From positions 1 to 32,963 of the forward strand of contig JAYMTA010000261.1 in assembly GCA_036897625.1 (NCBI GenBank): a stretch of DNA of 32,963 nt. Reading direction: 5' to 3'. The translations under genes and the position numbers were made by a program. The notes below the pieces were generated by a model. It ran no database searches. It was not told where the DNA came from and saw nothing but the letters and a program-made list of their open reading frames with translations. The stretch is from Pelargonium cotyledonis (Eukaryota > Streptophyta > Magnoliopsida > Geraniales > Geraniaceae). The stretch's first letter is position 1, and each line of letters begins with the position of its first letter. Below are positions 1 through 11,998 of the stretch, in pieces.

Positions 1-225
1 TGGAAAGGGGGAAAAATAATAACAAATTGTCTGATAGAGAAACAAGCTTTGCCAGCCAACATAGCTGAAAACAGAACTTTAAAATTCTTTTCCAGCAACG
101 ACCACAAATATCAACTTTCAGGGATTAATACTATCTAGTGGCTTACATGCCTCACCACAATGGTTACAAGAATTTGAACCGAAAATGAATTTGAGACAAC
201 CCGAGAGCTATTACTAGATTATTAC

Positions 226-3200
226 CTCGGGGCAAAGTACATTGACACGAATCCCCGGACGTTTGTATGGAGCAAGGGACCTAGTAAACATAACTACACC
301 ACCTGGAAAGAAAAAGAACGAAAACACTCTCATGAGTAACAATTTCTATATGAAGCACGAATCAAACTTTTATGCGTGCTCAAATAATACTTCATGTTTT
401 TGTAAGAAAAAAAGTAGGAACCATGAAAACGAGTCTTAGAAAGGACATAAGTGACATAATGTAAAACAAAGCAACAAACCTTTTGAGCCGGAATAGATTG
501 GGTCTTTGTACATAGGATATAGACCTGAAGCAGACCCCAGATTTATGATAACACCAGGCTTTTGAGCAGCTTGCATAGTTTTAATCTGCCCACAAACAGT
601 AGATCGTTAAAGGTGATAATGCAAAAGTTATCATCAATGCAAATCAAAAGTATGAACTATGAACACCAGTATGGAACTTTTCTCAAACTCATGGATTATT
701 AACATCACTATCATTCATTTATTATCTCTTTTTCATTCCAACTTGTGAGTATAAATAGTAAACATTACATTTTAAGCCAGATACCCATCATATATCTAAC
801 ATCTCTGTAGTGACAGCACATTGATGATGATGATGATGATGATGATGATGACGACGACTAGTACTGAATCTAAAATCTTTATACATACATTATATTAAAA
901 GATGAACAAGAAACAGATTTATAATGCGTATTAGAGTGTCACATCATCAAGTTTTTTTAATTTCGGCGTAAGTTTTTTTTACTTAATTATGCAACTACCC
1001 CAAATTTTATCTAAATTACCAAAGAACTTCATATATGCTTAAAGAAACCCAGAAAACGTCCAGATGCAGACATGAATCTTTGGAAACTTCCTTAGAGCGC
1101 AAGCATTTATGGCAAATAACTAAGTCAAATAGGACAGAATGAAACTCTAAGTACTTCTTCTTTAGTCAAACACAAATAAAATCCAATTATGACTTTCCTA
1201 GAAGACACTCCAAAATGGGTCAGATTCAAGGAGTAATGAAGAAAAAGGGACTTGAACAATGCCAGAAACTACACTAGAAAACTGATCTTAGAAGTTAATG
1301 ATGCTCACCGAGATCTTTAACGAGCTAGGTCCCTCACTGATTATTAATGTATATACTTTTCGTAAGAAGTTGTATTACTAGGGACCCAGCCCCACAATGA
1401 AACTATTGAATTTTCCAGTAAATGAACAAAAATGTCAAAATGAAGAACCCTATTTCCTATCATGTTCCAAATGTCACGCCTATATATTATAGAATTAATG
1501 GAAACATTTTATAACTTGACATGTACACAGATCACCATGAATGACTATCTCCTCTACACTGTCAAATGGAAACCTCTTGCATTTTGAAAGAATTAAGTGA
1601 AGCAGGAAAACAAATGTTTAAATCATAACATACCGCAAGTCGAGTACAATCAATAACCGCAATCAAGTTCACATTAATAGTATGTTTCCATGAGTGAGTG
1701 CCATCAGTTTGATCTTTATGGAATGGTACACGACTACCAATGCCAGCACTATTGATACAGATATCTAACCCTCCAAATACTGCAACATGCTTCTCAAAAG
1801 CAGCAGCTAGGTCTCCTGATCATGGAAGAAATTTAAGAATGTACTACAATATCTTAAATAATTTGTACATTGATTGGAAAAAAAATCATCAAAGAATCTA
1901 CACATTACAGATTCTGATAGAGGTAGGGGGAGAAAGGGAATGTAGTACATATATGCCAATTTGCATGTGCACAAGAAAAAAAATCTGTAGACATAGGCGA
2001 TTAATTATTTGTGTTCAATGGACTTTTTAATTGTGTAGTATTCATTGGACTCAGTTCCTAAGTACACGAGCTGCAAACAGGAGAAAAATGTATCCCAAAC
2101 ACGAACTATGATTTCTCTTTCCAGTTACTTAGTGGATAAACTACTGATAATAAAAAAAACACACTTGGTGGATTAACTGAATAACTGTGTGGTATTGAGC
2201 AGTCTCTATGTACACACCCTTCCATATTGTAATAGTAGTCCAAGTAAGAACGTCTTGACACAATGAACAAAAACACAACAAAGCATAATATGGAACACTT
2301 GGTGGATTAACTTAATAACTGTTTGGTATTGAGCAGTCTCTATGTACACACCCTTCCATATTGTAATAGTAGTCCAAGTAAGAATGTCTTGACACAATGA
2401 ACAAAAACACAACAAAGCATAATATGGAACACTTGGTGGATTAACTGAATAACTGTGTGGTATTGAGCAGTCTATATGTACACCCTTCCGTATTGTAATA
2501 GTACTCCAATTAAGCACGCTGGTCTTGAGACAAAGAACAAAAACACAACTGAGCATAATATATTCTTCAATGTTTCAGTCAATAATCAGTTAGTAAGATT
2601 ATTTAACATGAAATTTTCCTTCAAAAAATTGTGCATAGAAGCAAACAAAGCAAACTACACAATCCAATAAAATTAAACTGAAAATGGAAGCATTTGCATG
2701 ACTGAGAAATCAAAAACAGTTTGCATACCTGTGTTAGTCACATCACATCTCACAAACATAGCAGAAGGAAACTCTAATTTGGGATGGAACTTGGCACTCT
2801 CTTTTTCAGCGAGGGACGCAACTTCCCTTGCATTCTCTTCCACATAATCAACAACAGTCACAAACACCCCTTTCTTTGCAAGAGCCAGGCTAAGAGCTTT
2901 ACCTGCACATGAATTGGTTTGGTTACCAATTACTCAGCCACCCCAAAGTTCACAGTTTAGCAGTTCCACTAAAAGAAAAGAAGTCAATTCAACTTCAATT
3001 TAAAAAAAAAAACTATGATGCAATATAACGATTGAAATGGATTCAGATTTCAAAAAGTTCCAGTCCATGAATCCAACATCAGCACAAAATTTCTGCCGCG
3101 CCGATTCTATCAAATTTCAATTTATAAATAGTCAAGGCAAAAAGAAGTAGAAGTTTGAACAGAATTTGAAGAGAAATGAACCAATTCCGGAGCCAGCGCC

Positions 3201-3236
3201 GGTGACGAGAGCTGAAAGGCCAGGCTTGAGCTCCAT
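226..3236 (-). CDS. Short-chain dehydrogenase/reductase, NQR/ARP-like (3' part missing)
   Basis: Five exons read on the minus strand: 3236-3182, 2902-2729, 1815-1634, 585-480 and 302-226. Phases join without a break and give 198 residues; the last ends at a GT donor, so more exons lie left of position 1. The ATG at 3236 opens a typical SDR N-terminus. Visible motifs are the Rossmann loop TGAGSGIG (residues 12-19), an aspartate after strand 2 (D37, which favours NAD(H)), NSAG (98-101, a variant of NNAG), N124/N126, and the catalytic serine, tyrosine and lysine S155, Y168 and K172 in YSGSK. The wording resembles the SDR half of the Arabidopsis fusion NQR/ARP, whose second half is a zinc-type quinone reductase; whether that half follows cannot be seen. 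It could instead be a stand-alone 15-hydroxyprostaglandin-dehydrogenase-like SDR. The exon 1 donor (GTTCAT) is weak but gives the correct G-K junction. The substrate is unknown. Confidence 0.88.
822..857. repeat. (GAT)n microsatellite
   Basis: About nine to ten GAT/TGA units followed by three ACG/GAC units, lying inside the intron between SDR exons 3 and 4 (586-1633). The change from GAT to GAC at one end is the usual pattern of an ageing microsatellite. Apart from this, the intron is AT-rich and holds nothing I recognise. Confidence 0.9.
2162..2563. repeat. Three-copy 134-bp tandem repeat
   Basis: Copies begin with CACTTGGTGGATTAACT at 2162, 2296 and 2430, giving an exact 134-bp period. The first two copies are nearly identical; the third has more substitutions and small changes toward its end. 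The array sits in the intron between SDR exons 2 and 3 (1816-2728). The period is not a multiple of three, and the 116-codon open frame across it on the minus strand is a by-product of the repetition rather than a gene. Confidence 0.93.
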
Positions 3237-3611
3237 ATCCGTTGCTTGTCTTCTTCTTCCTCTCTAGGTTTTGGTAGCAGAGAGAGAAGCGATCAATCCT
3301 GAACAAAGATATGTTATAGGTGAAAGATGTGCCAATTGTGGGCGGACCTTTTTATCCGTTACTTAATTGTCATTGACTATTTAATATTTTATGATTTTGC
3401 CTCCAGACGCAGCCCAGCCGGCCTCGGCGTCGAATAGTGTTTGGACTCATGCGTGCATGTATATGGCCCGCAAATGACGGAACTGTGTGATCTCTTCTAT
3501 ATAGTGAGGTCACCAGCTCGAATGAGTATTATATGTGTGATATAACATATTAAAGGTATCAATCGCGAGTTTGCGATTCCGCTCAAAAATGTCATGATTT
3601 ATTACAAATAG

Positions 3612-4045
3612 AGGGCGTTTGAATTAGTTAATGAGTTGGTCAAATAAGATCATGAACACAAAAATAGCTTTTTTTAGTGTTTGGTTACGACTAAAATAAC
3701 TCATAAACAATTGCTGATAAGCCAAAATAAAATAACTGAGTACTCCGTATTCTAATTTTTCAGCTCACGAGCACTTAAAAAATACTTATTCTGACCAAAT
3801 AAAAGACACATATATTCTTTTATCTTTCCTTTAATTACTCATATATTTGTTATGTAATTCAATTTGTTGGTTACATGCAATATTATTAGAGTTATTTGTC
3901 TTTTTAAATATAATTCATAAACATCAATTAAGTATTTTTATTCAAACAATTAACTGCTTTTTTCTAAAAATAGTTTAAGCACAAAACTGCTTCTGATTTG
4001 TATATGATTATGAGTTATTTTGAGAAGTTAATCCAAACATCATCA
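3612..4045. mobile_element. MITE-like element with imperfect inverted ends
   Basis: The left part contains TGTTTGGTTA followed by AAAATAACTCATAA (3678-3706). The right part, read on the other strand (4041-4009), contains TGTTTGGATTAACTT followed by the same AAAATAACTCATAA. A second related start (GGGCGTTTGAATTAG, 3614-3628) lies outside the left arm, so the exact left boundary is uncertain. The interior is very AT-rich and non-coding. No convincing target-site duplication was found, so the superfamily (hAT- or Harbinger-like) is left open. Confidence 0.4.
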
Positions 4046-4235
4046 AGACATATAAAGTCAAACAGTGCAAACGATTTGAATTCAGTTTGAGATATTGGAT
4101 TAAAGCCTCAACTTGTAAAAAATATAAACTATTACAAACATCTCTTGATGCGTAGAGTATGTTGTTATTATATTTTGTAAAACGATTTGTGCGCACGAGG
4201 TGCCTCGTGTTTTAGCGAGAGCATCTTGTTTCTTC

Positions 4236-4482
4236 TTTTGTCGTAGGCTTTAAAGCAAAGTCGAATGTCAAACGTGAATTTCATTAGCATTGAAGTTAAA
4301 AAATGCTATTTTTCTCTATAAAATAATCATTAACTAATTTTAAACTATAATTATTATCCTTAACGTTTCACATTCTTTGGTCGTAGAAGCTGGAGCAAGG
4401 TCGAATGTCAAACAAAAATTTCACTATCTATAAAATAATCATTAACTAATTTAAAAATAAAATTCTTATACTTAACGTTACA
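4236..4482. repeat. Degenerate tandem duplication upstream of ATG2
   Basis: Two copies share GTCGTAG, then TCGAATGTCAAAC (at 4261 and 4401), then TAAAATAATCATTAACTAAT, and a closing CTTAACGTT. The spacing is 140 bp at the left and 112 bp at the right, so the second copy has lost about 28 bp in the middle. It lies roughly 100-350 bp upstream of the putative ATG2 TATA box. Confidence 0.8.
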
Positions 4483-4581
4483 TGCAAATAGAAACAAAGT
4501 AAATGATTCATCAACTTGTTAGTGTTTGGTACCAATAAGCTACATAAATTATTTTATAAAAAGCCCCAATCTTATTGCGTG

Positions 4582-4590
4582 TATAAAAAG
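4582..4590 (+). promoter_or_regulatory. Putative TATA box of ATG2
   Basis: TATAAAAAG lies 274 bp before the ATG2 start codon and is followed at the expected distance by a repeated TTTCAA tract and a long CT-rich stretch (4670-4740) typical of plant leaders. Assignment rests on sequence and position only. Confidence 0.5.
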
Positions 4591-4741
4591 GTGAAATTAA
4601 AAATTTTCAATTTCAATTTCAATTTCAATCCAACACGAAAACGGTAAAGAACAGAGGTCACCATCGAACATTACTCCTCTCTCTCCTTCGCCTTTTTTCC
4701 TTCCCTTGAATCCAACAATTCTTTTCTTCTTTAAGCTCTTG

Positions 4742-4804
4742 ATGGAAAAGCTTCACAGCCTTCCATCACGAGCATCGTCTCCAGTTCCAAACCCTAATTT
4801 CTGA
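4742..4804 (+). promoter_or_regulatory. Upstream ORF (20 codons) in the ATG2 leader
   Basis: This is the only ATG between the putative TATA box and the ATG2 start. It opens a 20-codon frame beginning MEKLHSLP and stops at TGA 4802-4804, 51 nt before the main ATG at 4856. The frame differs from that of ATG2. If the leader begins near 4610-4620, ribosomes would meet this ORF first. Whether it is translated or conserved cannot be told from one sequence. Confidence 0.5.
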
Positions 4805-4855
4805 ATTCTGTCTCCTCCACTTCCCTCCCTGTATTTGGATTCGCAGTATCAAAGT

Positions 4856-7800
4856 ATGTTTCCGTGGAACATCGCCAAGTCGGCGGAGGCCATGTTCTCG
4901 CGGTGGGCCGTCAAGAGGGTTTGCAAATTCTTGCTGAAGAAGAAACTAGGGCACTTCATTTTGGGCGATATCGATCTTGACCAACTAGACGTTCAGCTCA
5001 CAAACGGTACGCTCCAGCTATGCGATCTCGCTCTCAATGTCGACTACCTCAACGATAAGGTACGTGAAATTTGAATTCCGAATTGGGAATTTTGGGGAGC
5101 TAGCATGTCTTTAAAGTTTTAACAGTTTCTGTTACTGATTTGCTGAATGTTTAGGATAAAAGAATTCAGGTTTTGAATTTTGTGATTGTTTAGCTGGATA
5201 AGATTGATGTTATTGTGCTGGGTTGAGCTGAATTGTTGTAGAACTTTTAAGTAATTTTGTTTAATTACGTGAAGCATGTCAACTTTTACAAGTTATGAAC
5301 TAGCTAGCTTGCTTGATCAAAGTGTAGTATATTGTATTTGTTACTCCGGTGTGTGAAACCTTAGATTTTCAAACTACTATATGTCAAAATCAGAATGGTA
5401 AGGGATATCTGGTGATATGCTTTGGACTGGACGAGGATGCTTATTTTTAATTGTGAGCGTATTTGTTAGCTCATACATGTTCCTTTGTCCATACGATTAA
5501 GCATGGAATGCTCTCTATTGTTGATTTTCTTTTTCATCAGTGTCTAATGCATTCGTTATCCAGCTTGGTGAAGCAGCATCTTTGGTTATCAAAGAAGGAT
5601 CAATTGGTTCTCTTTTAGTTAAGATGCCTTGGAAGGGTAAGGGTTGTGAGGTTGAGGTGGATGAACTTGAGCTTGTACTTGCTCCCCTTTCTCAGGATAA
5701 ATCAACATCTGAAGACAAATCTTGTAGTACCAGTCAAGATAATGATAATGGCATCCATCATGACTTACGAAAGCTTCAGCGTGAGATGGTGGATAGTCCC
5801 GTCAGCTCAGCATCCCTCGATGTTCATGAGGGTGTTAAGACAATAGCAAAGATGGTTAAATGGTTTCTTACCAGCTTCCATATAAGGATAAAAAACTTGA
5901 TCGTTGCATTCGATCCTTCCTCAGAAAAGGATGAAAGGAAGATGGGAGGTCTAGCAACCTTGGTTCTTCGAATACCAGAAATTGAATGTGGAACTTGCGT
6001 TTCTGAAGATGCTAATCTGAATTACCGTGGCAGATTTGAGAGTTTGCTGGGGATAAGTCAATTAACAAACTTTGTAAAATTTAAAGGAGCAGTACTTGAA
6101 CTTCTTAAAATGGATGACTTAGACAATCAAGCTTCCTCTCCATCTGTTTCTGGAATAACTTTCGGTGAATCCATATCGGATTGTTGCCCATCAAATGCTA
6201 CTATTCCAATCTTAACTGGGAAAAAAGGTGGTTTCTCGGGGAATATGAGATTAAGTATACCTTGGAAGAATGGCTCTTTAGACATTCGAAAAGTGGATGC
6301 AGATGTCCACATTGATCCTGTGGAGTTAAGATTACAACTGAACACAATTAAATGGTTTTTACTATCTTGGGAAACCTATAAGAATTTGGATAAAGACAGC
6401 AGTAATCATATGCATGACAAGCCAACAGATTCTGTTGACTACAACTCAATTTCATCAACCCTGGGTTCTTCCGTAGTTGCTACTGACAAAATGGTATCAG
6501 AACGTGATAATTATTCTGGAAACATCTCTTCTTTATCTGGGCAAGAATCAGTAACTGAAGATATGCTACCCGGGTCACATCTTATATCTGATTGGGTACC
6601 AGTTGACATCAACAAAGACAAGACAAATGGCATCGGAGACGAACTTGATTTTGGGGCGAGGTTAGTATCTTTTTTGTGCTTTTACCCTCCTCATAGACTT
6701 CTTAAGCTTTTTTTTGTTGTTGTTAAGCTTGTCGGTCTACTATCTCTTTCTACCTGACCGAGGAAAGAAGGTATTAAACAAGAATGAAAAGGCGAAAATA
6801 GATAATATAAAAAAGCTATAATACAATTATAGACTGTTAGATAGATTTTGGGTTCTGTATAATTGCATTTTCCATATATATGTTCTGAATGAGACCGTGT
6901 TTGATTTTCCTTTCAACATATTTAGCATGTTTTATCATTATACCCTTCACAAGTGTTACAAGATTAACAAATCTGTGATAAGTATAAAAATATGTAACGT
7001 GTTTTTTGTGCCTATGCTTTATTTTCAATTTTCACTGATGTGTCACTTTATCATTGCATCAACTAATACAAAGCATTGCACGCGTTGGGATGAAATTAGA
7101 TGCATACACATCTATATTCCTTGTCTAAATTTTCACTGTGAGCCATGTATGCTGTACAAATAATGTTACACTTACATAGTCTGACATGTCTTTGACTGTG
7201 TGCAGCGTGGACCAGTTTTTTGAATGTTTCGATGAGATGAGGAATTCCCAATCAGCTTTAGGGAGCAGTGGGATGTGGAACTGGACTTGCTCTGTTTTCA
7301 GTGCAATAACTGCTGCATCAAACCTTGCTTCTGGATCTTTGCATATTCCCTCTGGTATGTGTGTATCTTTGCGTTCTCTCTTATTCCCCCTGGATTTATT
7401 GTTAGTAAAAATTATTAGGGAATATTGTGAAGAGTGAAACTCGCATAGTCACATATAGAAGAAGTGTCTAAAGGAGATACCTGCTTAGTTTGATCAGTCC
7501 TAAAATATTATCAGAATCCGAAAGCCAAAAGGTAAGATGAATACTCAAATAATAAGTTTAAAATGTGTTATAAGGTAAAACTATAATGAGTTTTTATTCA
7601 ACAGTAAACAAAGAGGATGTCTGTATTTGAAAGGGGTTTGCATCCGTGATAGTTATTCTTTTATAATAAAAGAATAATTTTTTTAAAATGCTTAGGGAAT
7701 GTATTAATGAGGACACGATGCCACTAAAAGGAGAAAACACTGAGAAATATTACATAAAACAACATTGCATTACCTTTGAATATCAACTAGTAATACGCGC

Positions 7801-10800
7801 CTAAATTATTCTGAAGCAGTAGTCTAGAAATATGCAAGAAAAACACTATCCCAAACTACATCCCTTTTAGTTTTAATTTTTTTTTTTTTTTTTTTTTGAT
7901 AAGCGTAACAACCGAGTCTCGAACGTGAGACCTCAAGAGAAGCAAGTGCCTTAACTACATCCCTCTTAGTTACTATCTTAGATAGTCTAAATTCAAATTC
8001 ATTATGATCACTATGTAAGTCCCATATTGACTTCCTAATTTGTAGACTTTGTAGGTTTCCTTACAACTTTGCTACTGTTTTCATGTTAAAGTTCTTCAGT
8101 GTATTGTATTCGTGCAAGACATCTGTGTGACAAGCAATGCACCAGTTATTTTCTTACCCAGGCAGTCAAATGGCTTCATTTATTAGTTAGTATTAAATAG
8201 AATTACCTGCAAAGGTCATAGATGACCACAACATCTTAACTACAATGAACGAAGTCTATTTTTTAAATCATGTACAAAGATATTACTTAGTTTTGGAAGC
8301 ATCTCAGTCGTTTGAGTGAAATCATGCTTTTCATGTGTACAGAACAGCAGCATGCTGAAACCAATCTCAAAGCAACCATTGCTGGAATTTCTGTAGCGTT
8401 CTGCTTCCATGATGAAAACCACAGTCAGTTTTGTCAGATTAAGGGTGACCAGAAGTGTGGAAGTGCCCAAGTTCATTATCTGGGTGCAGAATTTGGAAAC
8501 ATGGTTCTTGCTTTGCAGGTAGTAGTTGTGTTTGAGGTTCTTTTTTCCCATTTACTCTCTGGTTTACTATTGTCTTTGTGTGTGATAACCTTTATGCTAA
8601 CTCAACATATTGTAAGATCAACAGGTATGTCCTCGAGATGTAAAATTTGTAGGAACAGTGAAGTACATTGAGGTCACTGACTACTTAAGAGATGAAATTG
8701 ATGCGATGGACTTGGGTTTAGGGACTTTTAGTGATAATATTCACCATTTAAATCTTTTCATGGAATCTCTGCAAGCTGAAGTTCAATCTGCTCTCCCCAC
8801 CTTTGCCTCATCTGCGGAGGATCCTGATTTGTTTGATTCAAAAGAGTTAGATGCTGCAGATTTTCCATTCGGTGAAGCAGTGAAAATCCCATTGCTTAGA
8901 ACTTCGGGTGTCACTCATTGCCAATTCATTGTGAATTCAACTTCCTCAGATGGTAGTTTAACAGGGCCAACATCATTCTCTTTGAAATTGCCTCCATTCC
9001 TTCTCTGGGTGAACTTCCAGTTGATAGATCTGTTATTGAATTTTCAGAAAGAAGTTGGAAAATGTGTTGATATGAATAAATTTCCATCTGAAGCCTTAAA
9101 TAAGAAGCATGTCTCATCTTGTGAGAGCACCAAAAGAGGTTCTGGACTTCGTGTTAGAGCATTGACTCCGACAGAAAGTCTGCAGGGTAACATAGTAGTC
9201 CCTGATGCAAGGGTGATTTTATGTTTTCCTTTTGAAAGTGATGAAAATCTTAGAGGCTACTCACTGTGGGATCAATTCATTGCACTCGATTTTTCTTCGC
9301 CATCAACTTCGAACAAGGAAGTAACTCAAGATGCTAATCCTCTTTCAGATGTGAAGTTGCAGGAAAGGCATTCTTCGACAGCCACACGATCTCTTCATTT
9401 AAATATTGGTAATCCAGACATTTATTTAGTAACTTCTGCAAGTAGAGATGGTTTTGAAACAAATTCCAGAGGACTGAATGGACAGAAATTTTTTGCTCAA
9501 AATATTCTGTCTGCTGCTAGTATAATGGAGGGTCTCTCTCTCAGCATGCTTTGGCAGGAGGGTCCTGTAACTGGTCCTTGGGTAGCAAAGAGAGCTAAGG
9601 CTTTAGCTACATCAAAAGAGTCAAAGAGCAGTCGAAAATTTGTTGGAAAAGATTACGAGTTTGCCTCTGTTACTAGTACAAAAGATTTGGAAGATTTATA
9701 CATGCGTAGCCGGCAAGAGATGATTCTAAGCTCTGCATTCTTCATTCATGTTAATATATCTCCAGTTTCTATCAATTTAGGATGTTCCCAATATATAAGT
9801 TTGCATTGTCTTATAGATCAGATAATAAATGGGTTTGCACGTGGAAGCCATAATGCCGCTGACATTAGGGAAGAATCTTGTCTGTCACAAGCATCAATCC
9901 TGGTGGAATGTGATTCTGTAGAAATTTTAATCAACCTTAACGCAAAGGAGAATATCAAAAGCTCAATACAGAGTGAACTTCCTGGATCATGGCATTATTT
10001 GAAACTAAAAGTTAAGAAATTTGAACTTCTTTCTGTCTCAAATATAGGAGGAATGAGAGATGCCAGTTTTTTTTGGTTATCCCATGGTGAGGGAAAATTG
10101 TGTGGTTCCATTACGGGGGTATCAGATGAACTTCTCATTTCTTGTAGCAATTCTACAATGAACCGCGGTGATGGAGAAGGTGTAAATGCATCATCTTCGA
10201 GGTTGGCTGGTTCTGATATTGTACATCTGTGGGACCCAGAGAGTGCCCATGCTTTTACCTCTGTAACTGTCAGAGGTGCTACAATTGTTGCTGTCGGTGG
10301 TCGTTTGGATTGGTTGGATGAAATTGTCTCTTTTTTCAGTTTACCTCCTGCGGAAGTTGATCAGGCAGCTTACAGTAGTTCACAGAAGGGGGGTCCCAAT
10401 GCATCTGGCGGAGCTTCATTTAACCTTAACTTGGTTGACATCGGTTTGAGTTATGAGCCCCGCTTCAAGAATTTAGTGGTCAGTAATGTAGTTATTGACT
10501 CTAAGTATGGTTCAAGTAACACCAAAGAAGATATGCGCGAGCAGTATATTGCTTGTCTCTTAGCTGCATCTTCTTTGAATCTTACAAATACAGCCATAGT
10601 AGATTCTGTGGAAAATGATTACAAAATTGGAGTGCAAGATTTAGGGCTTCTCATTTGTTCAGTGTCAGAGCCTGAGAATCTTGGTGGCACTCATAGCGTT
10701 GATTATCTTCGTAGGATTGGGTTTGTTAAAGTTGCTCGCGAGGCACACTTGGAAGCAATTTTTAGAGTTAATGGTAAGAGTGGCCTTCTATGGGAGTTAG

Positions 10801-11967
10801 AGATGTCAAAATCTCACATTGAACTGGAGACTTGCCATGACACAACTTCTGGTCTGATTCGTTTGGTTGCTCAACTCCAACAGTTTTTCTCTCCTGATTT
10901 GGAAGAAACACTTCTGCACTTGCAGACTAGGTGGAATAATACTCAGCAAGCACAAGAGAGAGATGATATTTATGATGAAACTGGAAACTTTAGTACTGGT
11001 GCTTCTCTAGCAACTTCTCAAGTGAGTACTTGTGTAGATATGGAGAGTACACTTGGGGTGGTTGGTTTGATGGATGAGATATGTGAAGATGCATTTCATG
11101 TTGTAGGAATGCAGACCTGGCAAAGTGATTCTTCTGAACCCCAACTCCATATGTTACTTGATGAAGCCCTTCCTGGAGAGTCGTACTTAAGTATTGATAC
11201 TCCTGAGGTATTCTCTCCTGAACTATCTTTCAATGGGTCAGTGCCTGGCATAGAATCGGAAGATATTCAAACCTCCTTTGACCAGAAAGGTTGCTATTCA
11301 GACTTAATTGAAGGCTATTGTTTATCGGAGCTAGGCCCATTGTCAGAAACTTCAGCAGGCAACCTGCCTGTGGGGACTGGAGATCTAGAAAGAAAAGATA
11401 GTGGATGGTATGGAGATTCCTCTTTGAGAATAGTAGAGAACCATATTCCTGAAATGAGAAAGCCTAGCTTGAAACAATTTGTAGAAGGCAAGCTACCTTC
11501 CAATGGACGTGTTCTTATTAAGAATGTTAATGTTAGATGGCGAATGTATGCTGGTTCTGATTGGCACAAGACTACAAAAAATGGTGAGCATTCTATCAAT
11601 GTCCGTGGAAGGGATTCAGATGTATGCTTGGAACTTGCTTTATCTGGGATGAAGTTCAAGTTTGATGTGTTTCCAGTTGGTAGCATATGTGCATCTAAGC
11701 TTTCTCTTTCAATTAAAGATTTTCATTTATATGACAAAAGCAAAGATGCGCCTTGGAAACTGGTAAGTGAAAATCTGGTCCTTAAATAAATCTTACCTCT
11801 ATTTTACACAGACTAAAACTGACTCTTTTTCTTTGGTCTAAAAGGTGCTTGGGTATTATCTTTCAAGAGATCATCCAAGGGATTCCTCTTCAAAGGGGCT
11901 CAAGTTTGACTTAGAAGCTGTCAGACCAGATCCTCTATCTCCTCTTGAGGAGTACCGGTATGATTTG

Positions 11968-11998
<31 letters not shown>

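Larger units (their letters stand above)
3237..4855. other. Divergent intergenic region between the SDR gene and ATG2
   Basis: This 1.6-kb spacer must hold the promoters of both the leftward SDR gene and the rightward ATG2 gene. The SDR leader probably covers about 3237-3320. The middle (3612-4045) has MITE-like inverted ends, and 4236-4482 is a degenerate tandem duplication; both are listed separately. From about 4580 to 4855 lie a TATA-like box, a CT-rich leader and a short upstream ORF belonging to ATG2. I found no additional coding exon. Confidence 0.6.

Noticed and set aside
242-439. 65-codon plus-strand ORF at the left end
   Set aside because: Overlaps SDR exon 5 and its intron on the opposite strand; no recognisable protein.
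2206-2556. 116-codon open frame on the minus strand
   Set aside because: It spans the 134-bp tandem array inside an SDR intron; the shared period explains its repeated residues and there is no family resemblance.
4835-4855. Seven extra N-terminal residues on ATG2
   Set aside because: The upstream extension begins with TTG, not ATG; the family starts MFPWN at 4856.
5541-5563. ATG2 exon 2 starting at the AG before 5541
   Set aside because: It would put exon 1 and exon 2 out of frame; the acceptor CAG at 5561-5563 keeps phase and gives the family junction [14 protein letters not shown].
7890-7952. Possible tRNA gene because of the GTTCGAGAC box-B-like core
   Set aside because: No cloverleaf can be formed; the A tail and flanking duplications fit a SINE.
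8240-8551. 103-codon minus-strand ORF opposite ATG2 exon 4
   Set aside because: Antisense shadow of a real exon with correct splice sites.
11315-11686. 123-codon minus-strand ORF inside ATG2 exon 5
   Set aside because: Antisense to the CAD region of ATG2, with no recognisable features.
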